In this document: one piece after another, positions 26,452-37,015 of the stretch
Numbering within the stretch: the first letter of the stretch is position 1
How the letters are laid out: each line of letters opens with the position of its first letter
Source of the DNA: Nemertoderma westbladi
Lineage: Eukaryota > Xenacoelomorpha > Nemertodermatida > Nemertodermatidae
DNA: 64,000 bases
Assembly: GCA_032718475.1 (NCBI GenBank)
Contig: JAUCBJ010007785.1
Location: forward strand, 124,001-188,000
Direction: 5' to 3'
The notes under the pieces: generated by a model
Database searches by the model: none
Told to the model about the DNA's origin: nothing
Seen by the model: the letters and a program-made list of their open reading frames with translations, nothing else
Made by a program: the position numbers and the translations under genes

Positions 26452-28405
26452 GGTTCAACCCTCGGTGGCGCGCTTTCTCATTTTTTCCATTTCTTAACAA
26501 AACCATCATAATATTACATGTTCATGCAAGGTAGCATTGGTTAATAGGGCTACTGGTACACACTGCAGTACTTCATCATTGGAAGGAATGCCTTCAGAGA
26601 AGGCAACTGATGGAAGCAAGGCCGGTTTGTAATGGACGCCTTCTCAGACTCATAACACGACTACAAAGGTCTAATGATTATAAACAACTAACAATTGATA
26701 AAAATTTAGCTATTACACTTTCCCTATGAAAGTAAGCGGGATCTTGACCGCGAGTGTATGTCTGCTAAACCAACCAGTATCTAGGTTACAGGTATTGGAC
26801 TGACACCCATCCACAATTATACTAACCATGAGTGCCAGCCAGCAGGTCATCCATATTTGTTGTTAGCTTTAGATGCCGCTTCTGTCCCGCATGCTGTCTA
26901 CTTCGCCGTCTTGGAGTGTGAGGGTGTCTAGATAACATATTGTGTATACTGGGTAGCCGACTCCGTCTGGGTGGCAGACATTCAGTCTGGGAATCCGAGG
27001 TCAGGTCCGGTATATTTCCGTGTTTCTTATTTAATTCTAGTTAAAAACCAAACGCAAATGTTATTTAAAATAAATAATTAACAACGCTAAAGTGAAGAGT
27101 TGGTGTTGGGCCGGGGTGTGTGTTTGTATGGAAAATAGATTTATACATCATAGGCCTATAAGGAAATGTGACTATAACACATTTCCAACAACTACCACTG
27201 TTGACCTTTATATCCATCCTGATAAATATTGAATATTTATTACACGGTAATAAAATAATAGTGCTTTTTATCCCGCTGAAGATGGATAATTTTCCAAGCG
27301 AACATTAACGAGTTAGTATAATTATATAGGCCTACTGTACGTCAAGGTGTGAAAAGGGATCTAAAAGCCACTTTATTTGCATGCATTGCGTAATTTTATG
27401 TGTAAATGTTGACTTATTGCATGGCTTTAATGGTAAAAAATATATATACATAATGCCTACCTGTTTTTTTTACTGCTAGTAATGTGTTGTATTATACCTG
27501 TATTCTTCACTCTTGTGATATTTCTGTCCTCATAATACTCTACTGTGTGTAGAACGAAACGTCGTGTTTTAATGTAATGTTGTTAACATAATTAATATAA
27601 TATGAAATATATATGTTTTAATTGAAAATGAAAACATTTGGAATTAATTATTATTTTGCATTCAGTTTCAGTAGCTTGCCGAACTACAGGAAACGTCTAA
27701 GTCATTAAGAAGATCTCGAAAAAACGCCGTTCCTCGATGTAAAATATTTTCTAAAGAAAGTCGTGGAAAATCCAAGGATCTTGATCTTAACATGTTTGCC
27801 TCTGACACAAACCAACACTGACTTTTTGAAAACAGCCAAAGTATAATTAAACGTTCGCTGATGGCTCGCAACCCTGTCTCTCCCCACATATAAAATATAA
27901 ATTCATATTTTCCTTATGTGGCTCAATGAATTAAACATTCTGAGGTTTGTGTGACCATCGGAGCAGCACTATCCTTTGATATACATTATGATACGATTCC
28001 GTTTAGTGAAGCGATATATTAAACTCGTAACTTATTCAGACACGAGGGATATGCATTACTGTAGTTTATGGCTGGTAAGTGTCGAGCTGTTTCTCTTGTA
28101 TGGAAATAAATTATGTCATTTAAAACATCACAATGGTGTATAATATCTTCATAAACTTCTTAATTTTGTTGGAAATAAATTTTCGAAACCTTTTTTAATT
28201 TCTGCTTTTTTACTTTAATAAATATATTTCTTTGGTAAACAATATTAATTCATTATGACATACTTACTGTAAAAGCATATTGGGATATTGGGAAGTTGTA
28301 ATATAATTATATAATATTTTCACATTTTGAATTTCAACTAATTAATTGACAAGATTTGATATTTTATACTTCACTGTATAGATTTGATAAAAGTTTGATT
28401 AAACA
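26452..28405. other. Intergenic, no gene found
   Basis: I see no supported coding region here. The segment becomes AT-rich towards the gene start. The small open frames (for example 27668-27889 on the minus strand) have no recognisable content. A weak hammerhead-like string near 27272-27305 (CTGAAGATGG and CGAACA) is too degenerate to call. Confidence 0.6.
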
Positions 28406-29143
28406 ATGAAAATCATTCCATCAAAAGTCACAAATGGAACAGAAACTCAACAAACTGATTCAAGAGCTGATGTACATGTTGCAGAATACATTGATTACTC
28501 TGGCAATGCGAAATGGCTTGACACGAGTGTCACCCAGGTCAAAGATGCTGCTTACTTATTCAGAAGTTTGAACTGTTGTTTACAACTAATGGGACTAACA
28601 GTTCCCAGCGCAACAGCCAAAACTTGCAAAGAATTCCCACGCTTATCACGCTCTGTTCGAGCGATTGTGATTACTATATTTTCGGGTATGATTGTTTTAA
28701 CTACACTGAATACATTTGCAAATCTTGTAGCAGATTTAAAATATGATGGTTGGCAAACTAAATCAGATTCATTTAACATGATTATAATGGTATTTCAGCT
28801 TCACTGCGCATGTGGATATTTCAACCTCCTATATTGTTTTAGAAATGATAAATATATTCCTGCATTATTCAATAACATCCGATTCCTCGCACAAAACATG
28901 CATGGATGCCCTGCATATGATGCAGTTGCTGATAAGATAAGAAAGAGAAGTACCATTATTTCAATAATAGGCATAAGCTTTTTGGTTTTTAATGTTACTG
29001 TCAGCGTCGTTCTTGATCTTAATGTTGATCCAAATGATGGTGGCGTTGATTTTGTTCGACCTATTGGTGACTTCTTGATGAAAGGCTTCAGCCACAACTC
29101 TGCTTCATATATTGCCGCCTGGTTATTTACCATAATTCTGAAT
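28406..29143 (+). CDS. Gr-like gene, exon 1 (246 codons)
   Basis: This exon encodes a cytosolic N-terminus of roughly 85 residues, then three hydrophobic segments (about residues 88-115, 125-147 and 185-208) and the start of a fourth. An intracellular N-terminus, opposite to GPCR topology, is the rule in the Gr family. The phase-0 donor is AAT|GTGAGT at 29144. Reading on into the intron adds only six codons before TGA. Confidence 0.88.
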
Positions 29144-32100
29144 GTGAGTTTGAAATTGGAATGAAAGCTTGATAAACATAATTATAAATTCTTTTGAAAA
29201 TATTAAAAAATATCATATTGTTTATATGTTTTTAACATCCATGAGATTGTATATATTATTAAGTAATTTAAACAGGACATAGGATGATCCAACTCTATAG
29301 CAAATAGAGCGGAATGAATTCGAGTTCCCTCCTGGTGGTGGCGAATTCATTTTTTTCAGTTGCATTAATTTTGCTACAGAGTTGGATCATCCTAAGTCCT
29401 GTTTAATTTACTTAATATTAAAAAATATATTTCAATAATTAAAAAAATTAAGGGGTAGCCCCCCCCCCCCCCCCCCCCCCCCTAATGGATGAAGTGAAAG
29501 TAAAAATACACCGTTAGATATGTTACCACGACAACAAAACACGCAATTTTAATGCATGAAGTGAAAGTAAAAATACACCGTTAGATATGTTACCACGACA
29601 ACAAAACACAATTGTAGTAATGTCGGTTAAGCAAGTGCTAAAACGGTGATAGTAGAACATTTAGTACATAGTATTATTAATTAGTAACTTCGAAATTGTT
29701 ACGGTAAATGAGTTGTGCGCAGGCGCGCTGTACCATAAACGTAGAATTGCGCGACTAATCGTACTCGGGACAGCTGTGTGCAAATCGTTCATACGGTTAA
29801 AAGAGAGTTTGATGTTTCTGTAGACTATAGTATGAATATTGATCGTTGGATCATAGGTAATACTTGACTGAATATATTAATGCGACTGTAAGATTAACCG
29901 TACTATTAGATACTGCACTGACTGTCTAAGTAGGTACAAATTAGTTCGCTATATATCTAACTGCCCGCACAACTAACTGAATACTGGGTTACAATGAGTT
30001 ATATATACACAGCCGATATTGGTTTATTGCCTGTACAACATTTACTAGGCTGTGATTGGACCAGCGTTGTAATCAGCTAATTAGTGTACAGCTGTCAACG
30101 TGTCCCTTTCTCTGGCTACATGATTATGGGGCGCCGTTCTGGTCAAATGCACATGCCATTCTCGCTGCGAGAATCTCGTTGCGAGAATACATTCCACAGC
30201 GACATTGACTTCTCGCACCGAGAATGTGTTCTCGCTGCGAGAATCTTGCGCGAGATGTCATCTCGCTGCGAGAATGACATCTCGCTGCGAGAATGACCTG
30301 TGCTTTTGACCAAAACGGCGCCCCATACATGATGCTCAATGGAAGTTTCAGGTGTGAGTTAGTGAGGCTCCTTCCCCCTACTTGTGTAATAGGTTTGGTG
30401 CCGACCAAACCTATTATTTCTTTCTTGGGTAGCCAACTTTGTATTGGCTTCCCTCCTGTTGAACGCTTTCCTATATTGCTTAACATCCTTTGTAGCAGTT
30501 TGGCCGCTACCATAACAGAAATAATTAACAATAATTATCGAATATGAATTTATAAAAGATAAATTTTAATGGTTGATAATATTTATTGCATTATTTATTT
30601 AAAATATTAAATTAAATATATAGTATATATATATAATAATAAATATATATCGAGTTAAGATTCAAACATTGTATAGCTGGTGCAGATATTAGGAACATTC
30701 CTACCTAAAGCCTAATTAATTTCACTATACTACTGTATGTATATGCTATTATGCACATCAACTTACCTTACCTGCAAATTACCTAAATTCAATAATTTAC
30801 CCCAAAAAATTACATAATTTATATATTGTTTTTTCAGTGTTTAGCAATGGCATCGTGGTGGTTCCCCCTTGCTTATTTCATAACTGTTTGTTGCTTCTTA
30901 ACGAAAACATTTGAATTTATATTCGAATACCAACTAGCTGCAATACGTGAGACTAAAAAACTACCAAATAACCTTCCTATGGTTATCTACTGGTAAGGCA
31001 TGTTCTAATACAAGATATTAAATCCCAACCATTTTAGTACTTAGGCCAAAATTAGAATGAGTAAAATCTGTTAAAAATATTTAGTGTTGCTAAGGAAATG
31101 ATCGTGTATGAAGAGGGATTGAAATGGAATCGGGAATGAAATTCTATAGTATAATCAAGGTGTACTAAATAACAGGTCATGCAGCGATCTGATTGCTGAA
31201 ATTGAAAAATTAATTGATTTTCAATGGATTGAAAAATAAATTAAATGTAAAATATTTTGATAGACTTTTATTCCCTTTACTCATATACCAAATCTCAAGA
31301 ACAGAATCCCTTGTCGTCTTGAATTACAGATGCTCGAAATTTGAACTTTGAACCCGGTTACCTTGGCAACTACAAGATAAAAATTCCAGAAACACATTTT
31401 ATTACATTGCTATGAATCCTAGTCATCATATCCACCTAACCAAATTAGCATAAGATAGGCTTCTAAGAAAATATTATGAAAATAGTGTCATAAATAGGGA
31501 AACGATCGGCCTCCGCTAATTTCAGCAATCAGCTCGCTGCATGACCTGTTATTTAGTACACCTTGAGTATAATACATTTATGTAAAAAATATCTTGGCAC
31601 CATCACGGTTTGAGGATGGAAGTAAAGAAATTGTAACTTAAGCCTCTTCTATTGCATCAACGGGGGTAATTCACTGTAAACGGACAACATGTAAACCATG
31701 TGAGAGCATAGACATGATGAAGACATTTAGTTCAAGTACTAGGGAATTAAATAGGAATCATAGGATAAGAGGTGAACTGACATGTAAGAAGCAAGCTTGT
31801 CGATCGGCTAAGGACTTTAAACAGAGAATAAGGAACTATAAATCACAAATAACTAATGGGAAGAAACCAAGCTGTTGCGTGGACCCACATTTTGGGCAGA
31901 ATGGACACACGTGGAATGATTTTAGAATAACCCCAATATAACAGGTATCAAAGGGACCAAACCTGGAAGAACGTCTTAGACAGAGGGAGGGATTTTGGCA
32001 ATGTACATTAGGAACAATGGCTCCATGGGGAATCAACTCCATAAATGAAGCAATAACAAATAATAAAGGAATTATTCTCTACAAGGCTTGGTGAATGATA

Positions 32101-35100
32101 GAAATTATTCAAAACTAAACATATTTATAATACAGGCTAGCTAGGTTGCTAGGAAACTGCAGTATAATTTAAATAGAACATTAGTGCAAAAAATATAAAA
32201 CCATAATAATTTATTAAATAACATAATGCATGAATAAGGGTTGCATAAACCCGAAAATTTGCAAAAGAGTAGCTATATTTTTTAAGTGACTGAGTGGTGT
32301 ATATTTATTTATTGAAAAATATTATATAGAGAAATATTTATTTGTAAGCCACCTGACACACGTATGGTTGGAGTTGAAAGAGATTTTAAAATATAATATA
32401 GTTTATGTAAATATATAATTTAGATATATAGATAGAGGCCAACGCTTCTTTCAGATTCTCCCTGGTAGTATTCATCTGACATAATTGTCGTTCCACCTTT
32501 GATATGGCGTTCAACAATCGGTCGTAGTGTTTCTGTGTCACGTCGCTGCACATGGAACATTTGCATGTCGACTGATTTATGAGCTCTTTTATGGACTAGC
32601 CCAAAAATCCATGGCCAATCAACTGCTCGTCCATAATTCCTTGCAGCGCTGATGTAATCTCCTTTCAGCTTCCTCCCTCGCGTATATTTCCTCCGACCCC
32701 GAAACAGTGATTCATCGATTTGAATCGATTCTCCTGGGCCTCCCATTGGTTCTGCCTCCTTCATGTCCTTGTACATTAATTCACGTACAAAGTTGGCCCA
32801 ATCAACCATCGTGTGATCATTGATGTAACCAACTATTCCACCAAGTAGACGGTGAGTTACCTTCATAGTTGTTTCTATGATGAAGAAGAACATCAGCCAG
32901 ATTTGAGTAGTAATAGATTTGAGTTGTTTGCGAACCATGTTTCAACACGTGCAGACCGGCGATGCCTCTATGGAGAACTGCAGAGCAACATCAGACGTGG
33001 AAAACAGTGTCTAACATAGGTTACAATCTTTGAGGGAAACCCACAAGAATCTGCAGTACATGTACTTTGTGCGTCATCTTTCGGAAGTAGACCCACTCAT
33101 TGCATGAATTTTATAGCATTACCTTCATCTCCAATATGAAAAACCAACTCTTCCACGTTCGGATCATGCCGATTAGGTCTAGGATAGTGGTGTCTTATAT
33201 CACCGCCACCACCTGCTATTTTATAGCTAGTCGTATAAATATAAAATAAACGCACTTAAGAATGTGTAAAACAAAATAATACAAATTAAAAATGTTCCAG
33301 AACACAAAAACCAACGTTATTAAATCACAAAAGAAACACACATTTTCGTCACCCGGGCCACAGTAGTACCATTCTCCCTGTCTGTTCTCTATATAACTCA
33401 TAGTCGGTCGTTAAAGTAGGCTTCTTTGTGTTGGTTTCCAGAAAAGTAGAAGTGGTCTTTACTTCTCCAGCGCTGCCCACTAAATCGTGGTCTGCGTTTT
33501 CGTAGAGTAGCTGATAGAGATGTTAAAAATACAAATACAAAAAATACATTTTTTTGAGGAAGAGATTTCTGAACTGGAGTTGCTTATGATAATTTCCGTC
33601 AATTTGTGTAACAAAGTCAAATGCTTCTTGTGTCAGATGATCTTTCTTTTAAGATTGATTTAATCATGTAATAATATGGTTTTAATCAGAAATTGAAAAA
33701 AAATTAAGAAGGCACGTCGTGTCACCCCAATTTACGCACACCACTCCAATTCAATAATAATGTACTGTATGCATATAATGTACAATTTGTACAATTAGAA
33801 GACATCAATAATGCATGAAACTGAGTTATCTTCAAAATTCAACTGTCCAAAGGCCTCGCATATAAATGGTGTTGTAGAATCCCTCATTAAATCAGTCCAC
33901 TGACGACTACAGTCGACCTGTTATGTCTTTCCATACCTATGAAAAATGGTCAACGTTAAACGTTACTTTAAGAACTAACTTTTACAATCAATAATCGCCC
34001 GCGTTTTCCTGAAGGATCAGATCCGCTGCATCCAGTGCAGTATGGAGTGAGTATTTCACCCACTTACCAGTTCCTAGTACTACTGAAGAACTATCCAACT
34101 GTTCTGAGAAAATTGGCTGAGAATTATGACCCACTTGAAAGGGATACTGCACTTTTGGAGAAATGAAATTGCATCAACCATAACTAATCAACAGGATCTA
34201 TATTGCACTGTCTGTGCTCGCTCAACCAGAGAGTTGTAACGGTATTGTAGAATAAATCATTAAATGTTTTCTCATACTATATTACTAAACTACTACATTA
34301 GTAGTAGTAAAATAAAATATCAGCTAACTCGTTATTAATATAATTATTATTTATTATAGGTATGAATTCCTATCGCAGGCGGTACACGATGCGGACAGCG
34401 TCTTCTCTTTCCCACTCAGCACACTTTACCTTTCGAACATCGTCACTTTCACATTCGTTATTTACTTAATGATGAGTATGGGGTCTATTATCTTTATAGA
34501 AGATACGTTCCTAGCGATTATGATGCTTCAATGGGGTGTGCTATTGGTTGCTTCAATATATGTAGTATCAGTTGTTGCCGCAGCTTTGAATGATGAGGTT
34601 AGTTTATTTAAAATACTGATATTTGAGTAAAGAAATATGTACCATATTATGTCAAGAAGCAATATGACCTCAATACAGAAGTTCAAAAGGCAACTCCAAC
34701 CAAAGAATACCCCCCCCCCCCCCCCCCCCCCCCTTAATATAAAGCTTAATTATCAAGTTCGATAACAAAATCGCATTGTTATTCCATTCCTAATTTGGAC
34801 TCAACCCAGATTATTTTTCAAGTCCCTCGCTATTTTTAGGCACAAAGACCACTGGATGTTCTTTATAAAGCGCGTATGAACGAATTAACTGACACTGAAC
34901 TCCTACATCTCAATGTACTTCTTCACAAAGTCAATGAAAGAAATGTCGGGTTTACCTGCTGGGGATTATTTCTTATTACTAAACCACTTCTCCTCACTGT
35001 AAGTCATATTTATTCTATGATAAACTATTATCAAATTACTTACTTGTCCATGTTTCATTCACTTTATTACAGTAGTACCTTAGTACAGTAAGTACCTAAT

Positions 35101-36542
35101 AGACCGGTGAACAATAATGTTGTAAAAAGTAATGCAATAAGTTCATTCCGATATTTTTATATAAATTATTTGCATTGGTTTTATACCAGATGAAAAACAT
35201 GAAATATATGTTCCAAATAAAAATAATATATAAAGAAAGATTTTCAAAAATTGTTGGACAAAATTAAATTTTCTTCACAAAACATTCCTTCTAAATTAGA
35301 TTCCTATATTCCTAACTTTCATGTGAAAATACAAGGTGAAAAATTTAGCTATATATTAAAAAAAAAAGTTCAATACTGTGTATATAATCTATGGCAGTCT
35401 TTTCTCTTACCGGGATTAAAATTACAACTTGAATCCAAAAACTTCACCAAAAGAGGAGATAATTCCAAATATTATATTTGTTAAGCTAAAACAAATCAAT
35501 GTGTTGTGTAGTTGAAATGAATCGTTGTATAGCTAAATATTATAATCATTAATACAGTATGAAACCAATATTTGTGTAGCTAATTACATACAATACATAT
35601 TTGTTTAGGATTTCCAGGATTTGGAAGTCACCGAGAATTAATCGGAAACTTAAGGTCCGATTATTTAGAGCAGCAGTAGTTCCAGTACTCCTCTACGGGA
35701 GTCCATGCTGGGCTCTAACTGCTGAGGACACCAAATCTCTGGATGGCACATTCACAAGAATGCTACGCCGGGTACATTGTGTCAAGTACAATGCACACAT
35801 CTCCAACCAGACACTATATAACATTGGAGGTGTCTCATTGGTTCCCCCAAGCTTGACACTAGAACAAAATCGCCTCCGCTTTGCAGGACATTGCTTTCGC
35901 CGTGAGGACCAGCCAGTGCATAATCTTGTACTTTGGCAGCCTCATGGAGTGAATAAGCATGGTGGACAGTCCATGACTTTCTTGAGACGCATCTTAAAGG
36001 ACACTGGCCTTAAAGATGCGGATGATCTAGCAAATGTCATGGGTGATAGGGAATTGTGGCGGTGCAATTTTGTTGACAAGCCGGCACAGCATTCTTAAAA
36101 ATGCAGCTGCAATGCAGCATGCCGATCCTAGTAGTAGTTTAGCTAAACATATTTGTGTAGCTAATTACACTACATATTTGTGTAGCTAATTGCACTACAT
36201 AATTGTATAGCTAATTGCAATACATATTTGTTTAGCTAAACATATTTGTGTAGCTAATTACAATACATATTTGTGAAGCTAATTGCACTACATAATTGTA
36301 CAGCTAATTGCAATACATATTTGTGTAGCTAATTGCACTACATAATTGTATAGCTAATTGCAATACATATTTGTGTAACAAAATATTTCGTATTTCAAAA
36401 AATTGACATTATATTCCTCCTATTATTTATGAACTAATTAAATTTAATATATATTTATTTATTCCATTGTTACTCTCTTCAGCTGGTCGGTGTGTTCTTT
36501 ACTTACTTTACTGTTATCTACCAAATCAGCCCTCCAACATGA
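28406..36542 (+). CDS. Gustatory-receptor-like seven-transmembrane protein (five exons, 449 aa)
   Basis: The coding exons are 28406-29143, 30838-30992, 34360-34597, 34840-34998 and 36483-36542. All four introns begin GT (GTGAGT, GTAAGG, GTTAGT, GTAAGT) and end AG, with phases 0, 2, 0 and 0. The joined frame stays open and ends at TGA 36540-36542. The start ATG has an AAACA context. The product has about seven hydrophobic segments and no obvious signal peptide. Its C-terminus has the insect Gr/Or-superfamily signature: GLFLITKPLLLT directly before a phase-0 intron, then TYFTVIYQI, matching the TM7 motif TYhhhhhQF. The protein stops four residues later. Length and the conserved last phase-0 intron fit the family. 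Insect Grs are ligand-gated cation channels for tastants; the ligand here is unknown. The GPCR exons lie downstream on the opposite strand. Confidence 0.88.
29259..29415. mobile_element. Short foldback element (MITE-like) in Gr intron 1
   Basis: Left arm TTAAGTAATTTAAACAGGAC continues through GGATGATCCAACTCT. It matches the reverse complement of the right arm (AGAGTTGGATCATCC ... GTCCTGTTTAA) over about 45 bp with few mismatches. The outer ends read TTAA. The family and target duplication are unclear. It holds no coding sequence. Confidence 0.65.
29459..29482. repeat. 24-base poly-C run
   Basis: Twenty-four consecutive C residues lie in Gr intron 1. A run of the same length occurs at 34710-34733 in intron 3. 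Confidence 0.95.
29484..29609. repeat. Tandem duplication, 67-bp period
   Basis: Two near-identical copies lie head to tail after the poly-C run. Each contains GAAGTGAAAGTAAAAATACA, CCGTTAGATATGTTACCACG and ACAACAAAACAC. Confidence 0.9.
30125..30325. mobile_element. hAT-like MITE with internal palindromes, Gr intron 1
   Basis: The ends are inverted repeats: TGGGGCGCCGTTCTGGTCAA at the left and TTGACCAAAACGGCGCCCCA at the right. TACATGAT occurs at 30117-30124 and at 30326-30333, consistent with an 8-bp target duplication, although the left copy is two bases from the TGGGG start. Inside are several copies of the short palindrome TCTCGCTGCGAGA. Small frames crossing it are meaningless. The hAT assignment rests on duplication length and terminal sequence only. 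Confidence 0.65.
30387..30416. other. Perfect 13-bp hairpin
   Basis: TAATAGGTTTGGT, loop GCCG, then ACCAAACCTATTA form a perfect stem. Its function is unknown. The AGGTTTGGT half resembles the satellite core, which may be chance. Confidence 0.6.
30838..30992 (+). CDS. Gr-like gene, exon 2
   Basis: The exon is preceded by a pyrimidine-rich acceptor (TTGTTTTTTCAG) and followed by TG|GTAAGG. It completes TM4 (AMASWWFPLAYFITVCCF) and the following loop. It ends in phase 2; the split codon joined to exon 3 is TGG (Trp). Confidence 0.85.
31156..31565. mobile_element. 410-bp non-autonomous hAT-type MITE, Gr intron 2
   Basis: Inverted ends begin CAAGGTGTACTAAATAACAG and run about 45 bp into GATTGCTGAAATT, with two mismatches. 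A perfect 8-bp duplication AGTATAAT flanks it (31148-31155 and 31566-31573). CAAGG ends with an 8-bp duplication fit hAT elements. It has no transposase, so movement would need a source in trans. Confidence 0.82.
32420..32938 (-). pseudogene. Merlin (IS1016/ISXO2-like) DNA transposase remnant
   Basis: The 172-codon frame contains HTMVDWANFVREL, GGPGESIQIDESLFRGRRKY, RGRKLKGDY and IKGGTTIMSDEYYQGE. These match the Merlin/IS1595-type transposase order: helix before the catalytic core, first catalytic Asp in IDES, second in SDEY. The frame stops shortly after the second Asp, so the region with the third acidic residue is lost. The N-terminal zinc-binding part is absent, with a stop immediately upstream of the ATG. 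It lies antisense in Gr intron 2. No terminal inverted repeats were recognised. It is a dead relic. Confidence 0.8.
34360..34597 (+). CDS. Gr-like gene, exon 3
   Basis: The acceptor is TTATTATAG|G and the donor is GAG|GTTAGT. The exon encodes TM5 (NIVTFTFVIYLMMSMGSIIF) and TM6 (AIMMLQWGVLLVASIYVVSV), ending in ALNDE. It ends in phase 0. Confidence 0.85.
34710..34733. repeat. 24-base poly-C run
   Basis: Twenty-four consecutive C residues lie in the short Gr intron 3, the same length as the run at 29459-29482. Confidence 0.95.
34840..34998 (+). CDS. Gr-like gene, exon 4
   Basis: The acceptor is CTATTTTTAG and the donor is ACT|GTAAGT. The 53 codons encode the long intracellular loop before TM7 (AQRPLDVLYKA ... 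LTDTELLHLNVLLHKV) and then GFTCWGLFLITKPLLLT. This corresponds to the best-conserved stretch of insect Grs (pattern GLFxhxxxLLL). Confidence 0.88.
35565..36375. repeat. Degenerate ~26-bp minisatellite, interrupted by a LINE
   Basis: The repeating unit resembles ACATATTTGTGTAGCTAATT followed by GCAATAC. It is seen at 35565-35608 and 36137-36375 in the last Gr intron. A LINE fragment (35609-36136) sits inside it; the intact junction TTGTTTAGCTAAAC persists at about 36229. Confidence 0.8.
35609..36136 (+). mobile_element. 5'-truncated LINE copy in the last Gr intron
   Basis: About 528 bp match the 3' end of the LINE at 38646-41870 (its 41341-41870), with only about five to seven substitutions by eye. 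The C-terminal frame is still open and ends in KPAQHS. GTTTAG flanks both sides (35603-35608 and 36137-36142), a short target duplication. The 5' truncation, intact CCTAGTAGTA tail and short duplication are as expected of target-primed reverse transcription. It lies in the sense orientation relative to the gene. Confidence 0.9.
36483..36542 (+). CDS. Gr-like gene, terminal exon with the TM7 signature
   Basis: The acceptor is TACTCTCTTCAG. Nineteen codons encode LVGVFFTYFTVIYQISPPT and then TGA. TYFTVIYQI matches the family motif TYhhhhhQF, with Ile in place of the final Phe. A longer overlapping open frame from 36467 in another frame is not the coding frame. Confidence 0.87.
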   Translation: MVGVFFTYFTVIYQISPPT

Positions 36543-37015
36543 TTTTACTCTACGTGCAAGCTGTTATACTGGCTACTTCTGATAATGCTGTGACGGACAA
36601 CAGGAAGTTATATTCGTTTCCTGTGACTCTGGGTATATTCTCTCTCTAATGTGTGCTGACTGAATGCTAATGAAAAGTAACTTATATGTGTATTTCGCAT
36701 ATTTTTTTTGTGATCAAAATACAATACGAGTAAAATACAATAACTATGCTCTGATTTCTATTTAGAATAATGCGCTTAACTTAAATAGAACCCAATGGTA
36801 GGCCTATTTATCTTAACTTAATAATATAAGAGGTATGTCAGTTTCCTGTTGCAATTTCTCTTATAGGTTAAACTCGTTGTGCTAATAATTTAATTATGTT
36901 TATGCTATTCTACGGTACGTTATTCTTCACTATTATTATTAATAGATATTTATAGTCTGTGTATATTTGTGGTCGATACTGTATTTATAACGAATTAACA
37001 ATCATTAAGTGTTTA
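36543..37015. other. 3' flank of the Gr-like gene, no gene found
   Basis: The sequence is AT-rich, with no clear coding content and no canonical AATAAA close behind the stop codon. Nothing else was recognised. Confidence 0.5.

Noticed and set aside
26940-27012. tRNA-like segment near GGGTAGCCGACTCCG
   Set aside because: An A-box-like start is visible, but no B box or cloverleaf could be drawn.
27272-27310. Second hammerhead-like motif (CTGAAGATGG and CGAACA)
   Set aside because: The core strands deviate (CTGAAGA, GAAC) and stems I and III cannot be formed convincingly.
31836-32042. Minus-strand frame with CPFCPKCGS, possibly the Merlin zinc domain
   Set aside because: It lies downstream of the transposase on that strand, the wrong side for an N-terminal domain, and nothing else in it matches.
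36467-36649. Plus-strand 60-codon frame over the last Gr exon
   Set aside because: The exon reads in a different frame, which gives the TM7 signature and stops at 36542.
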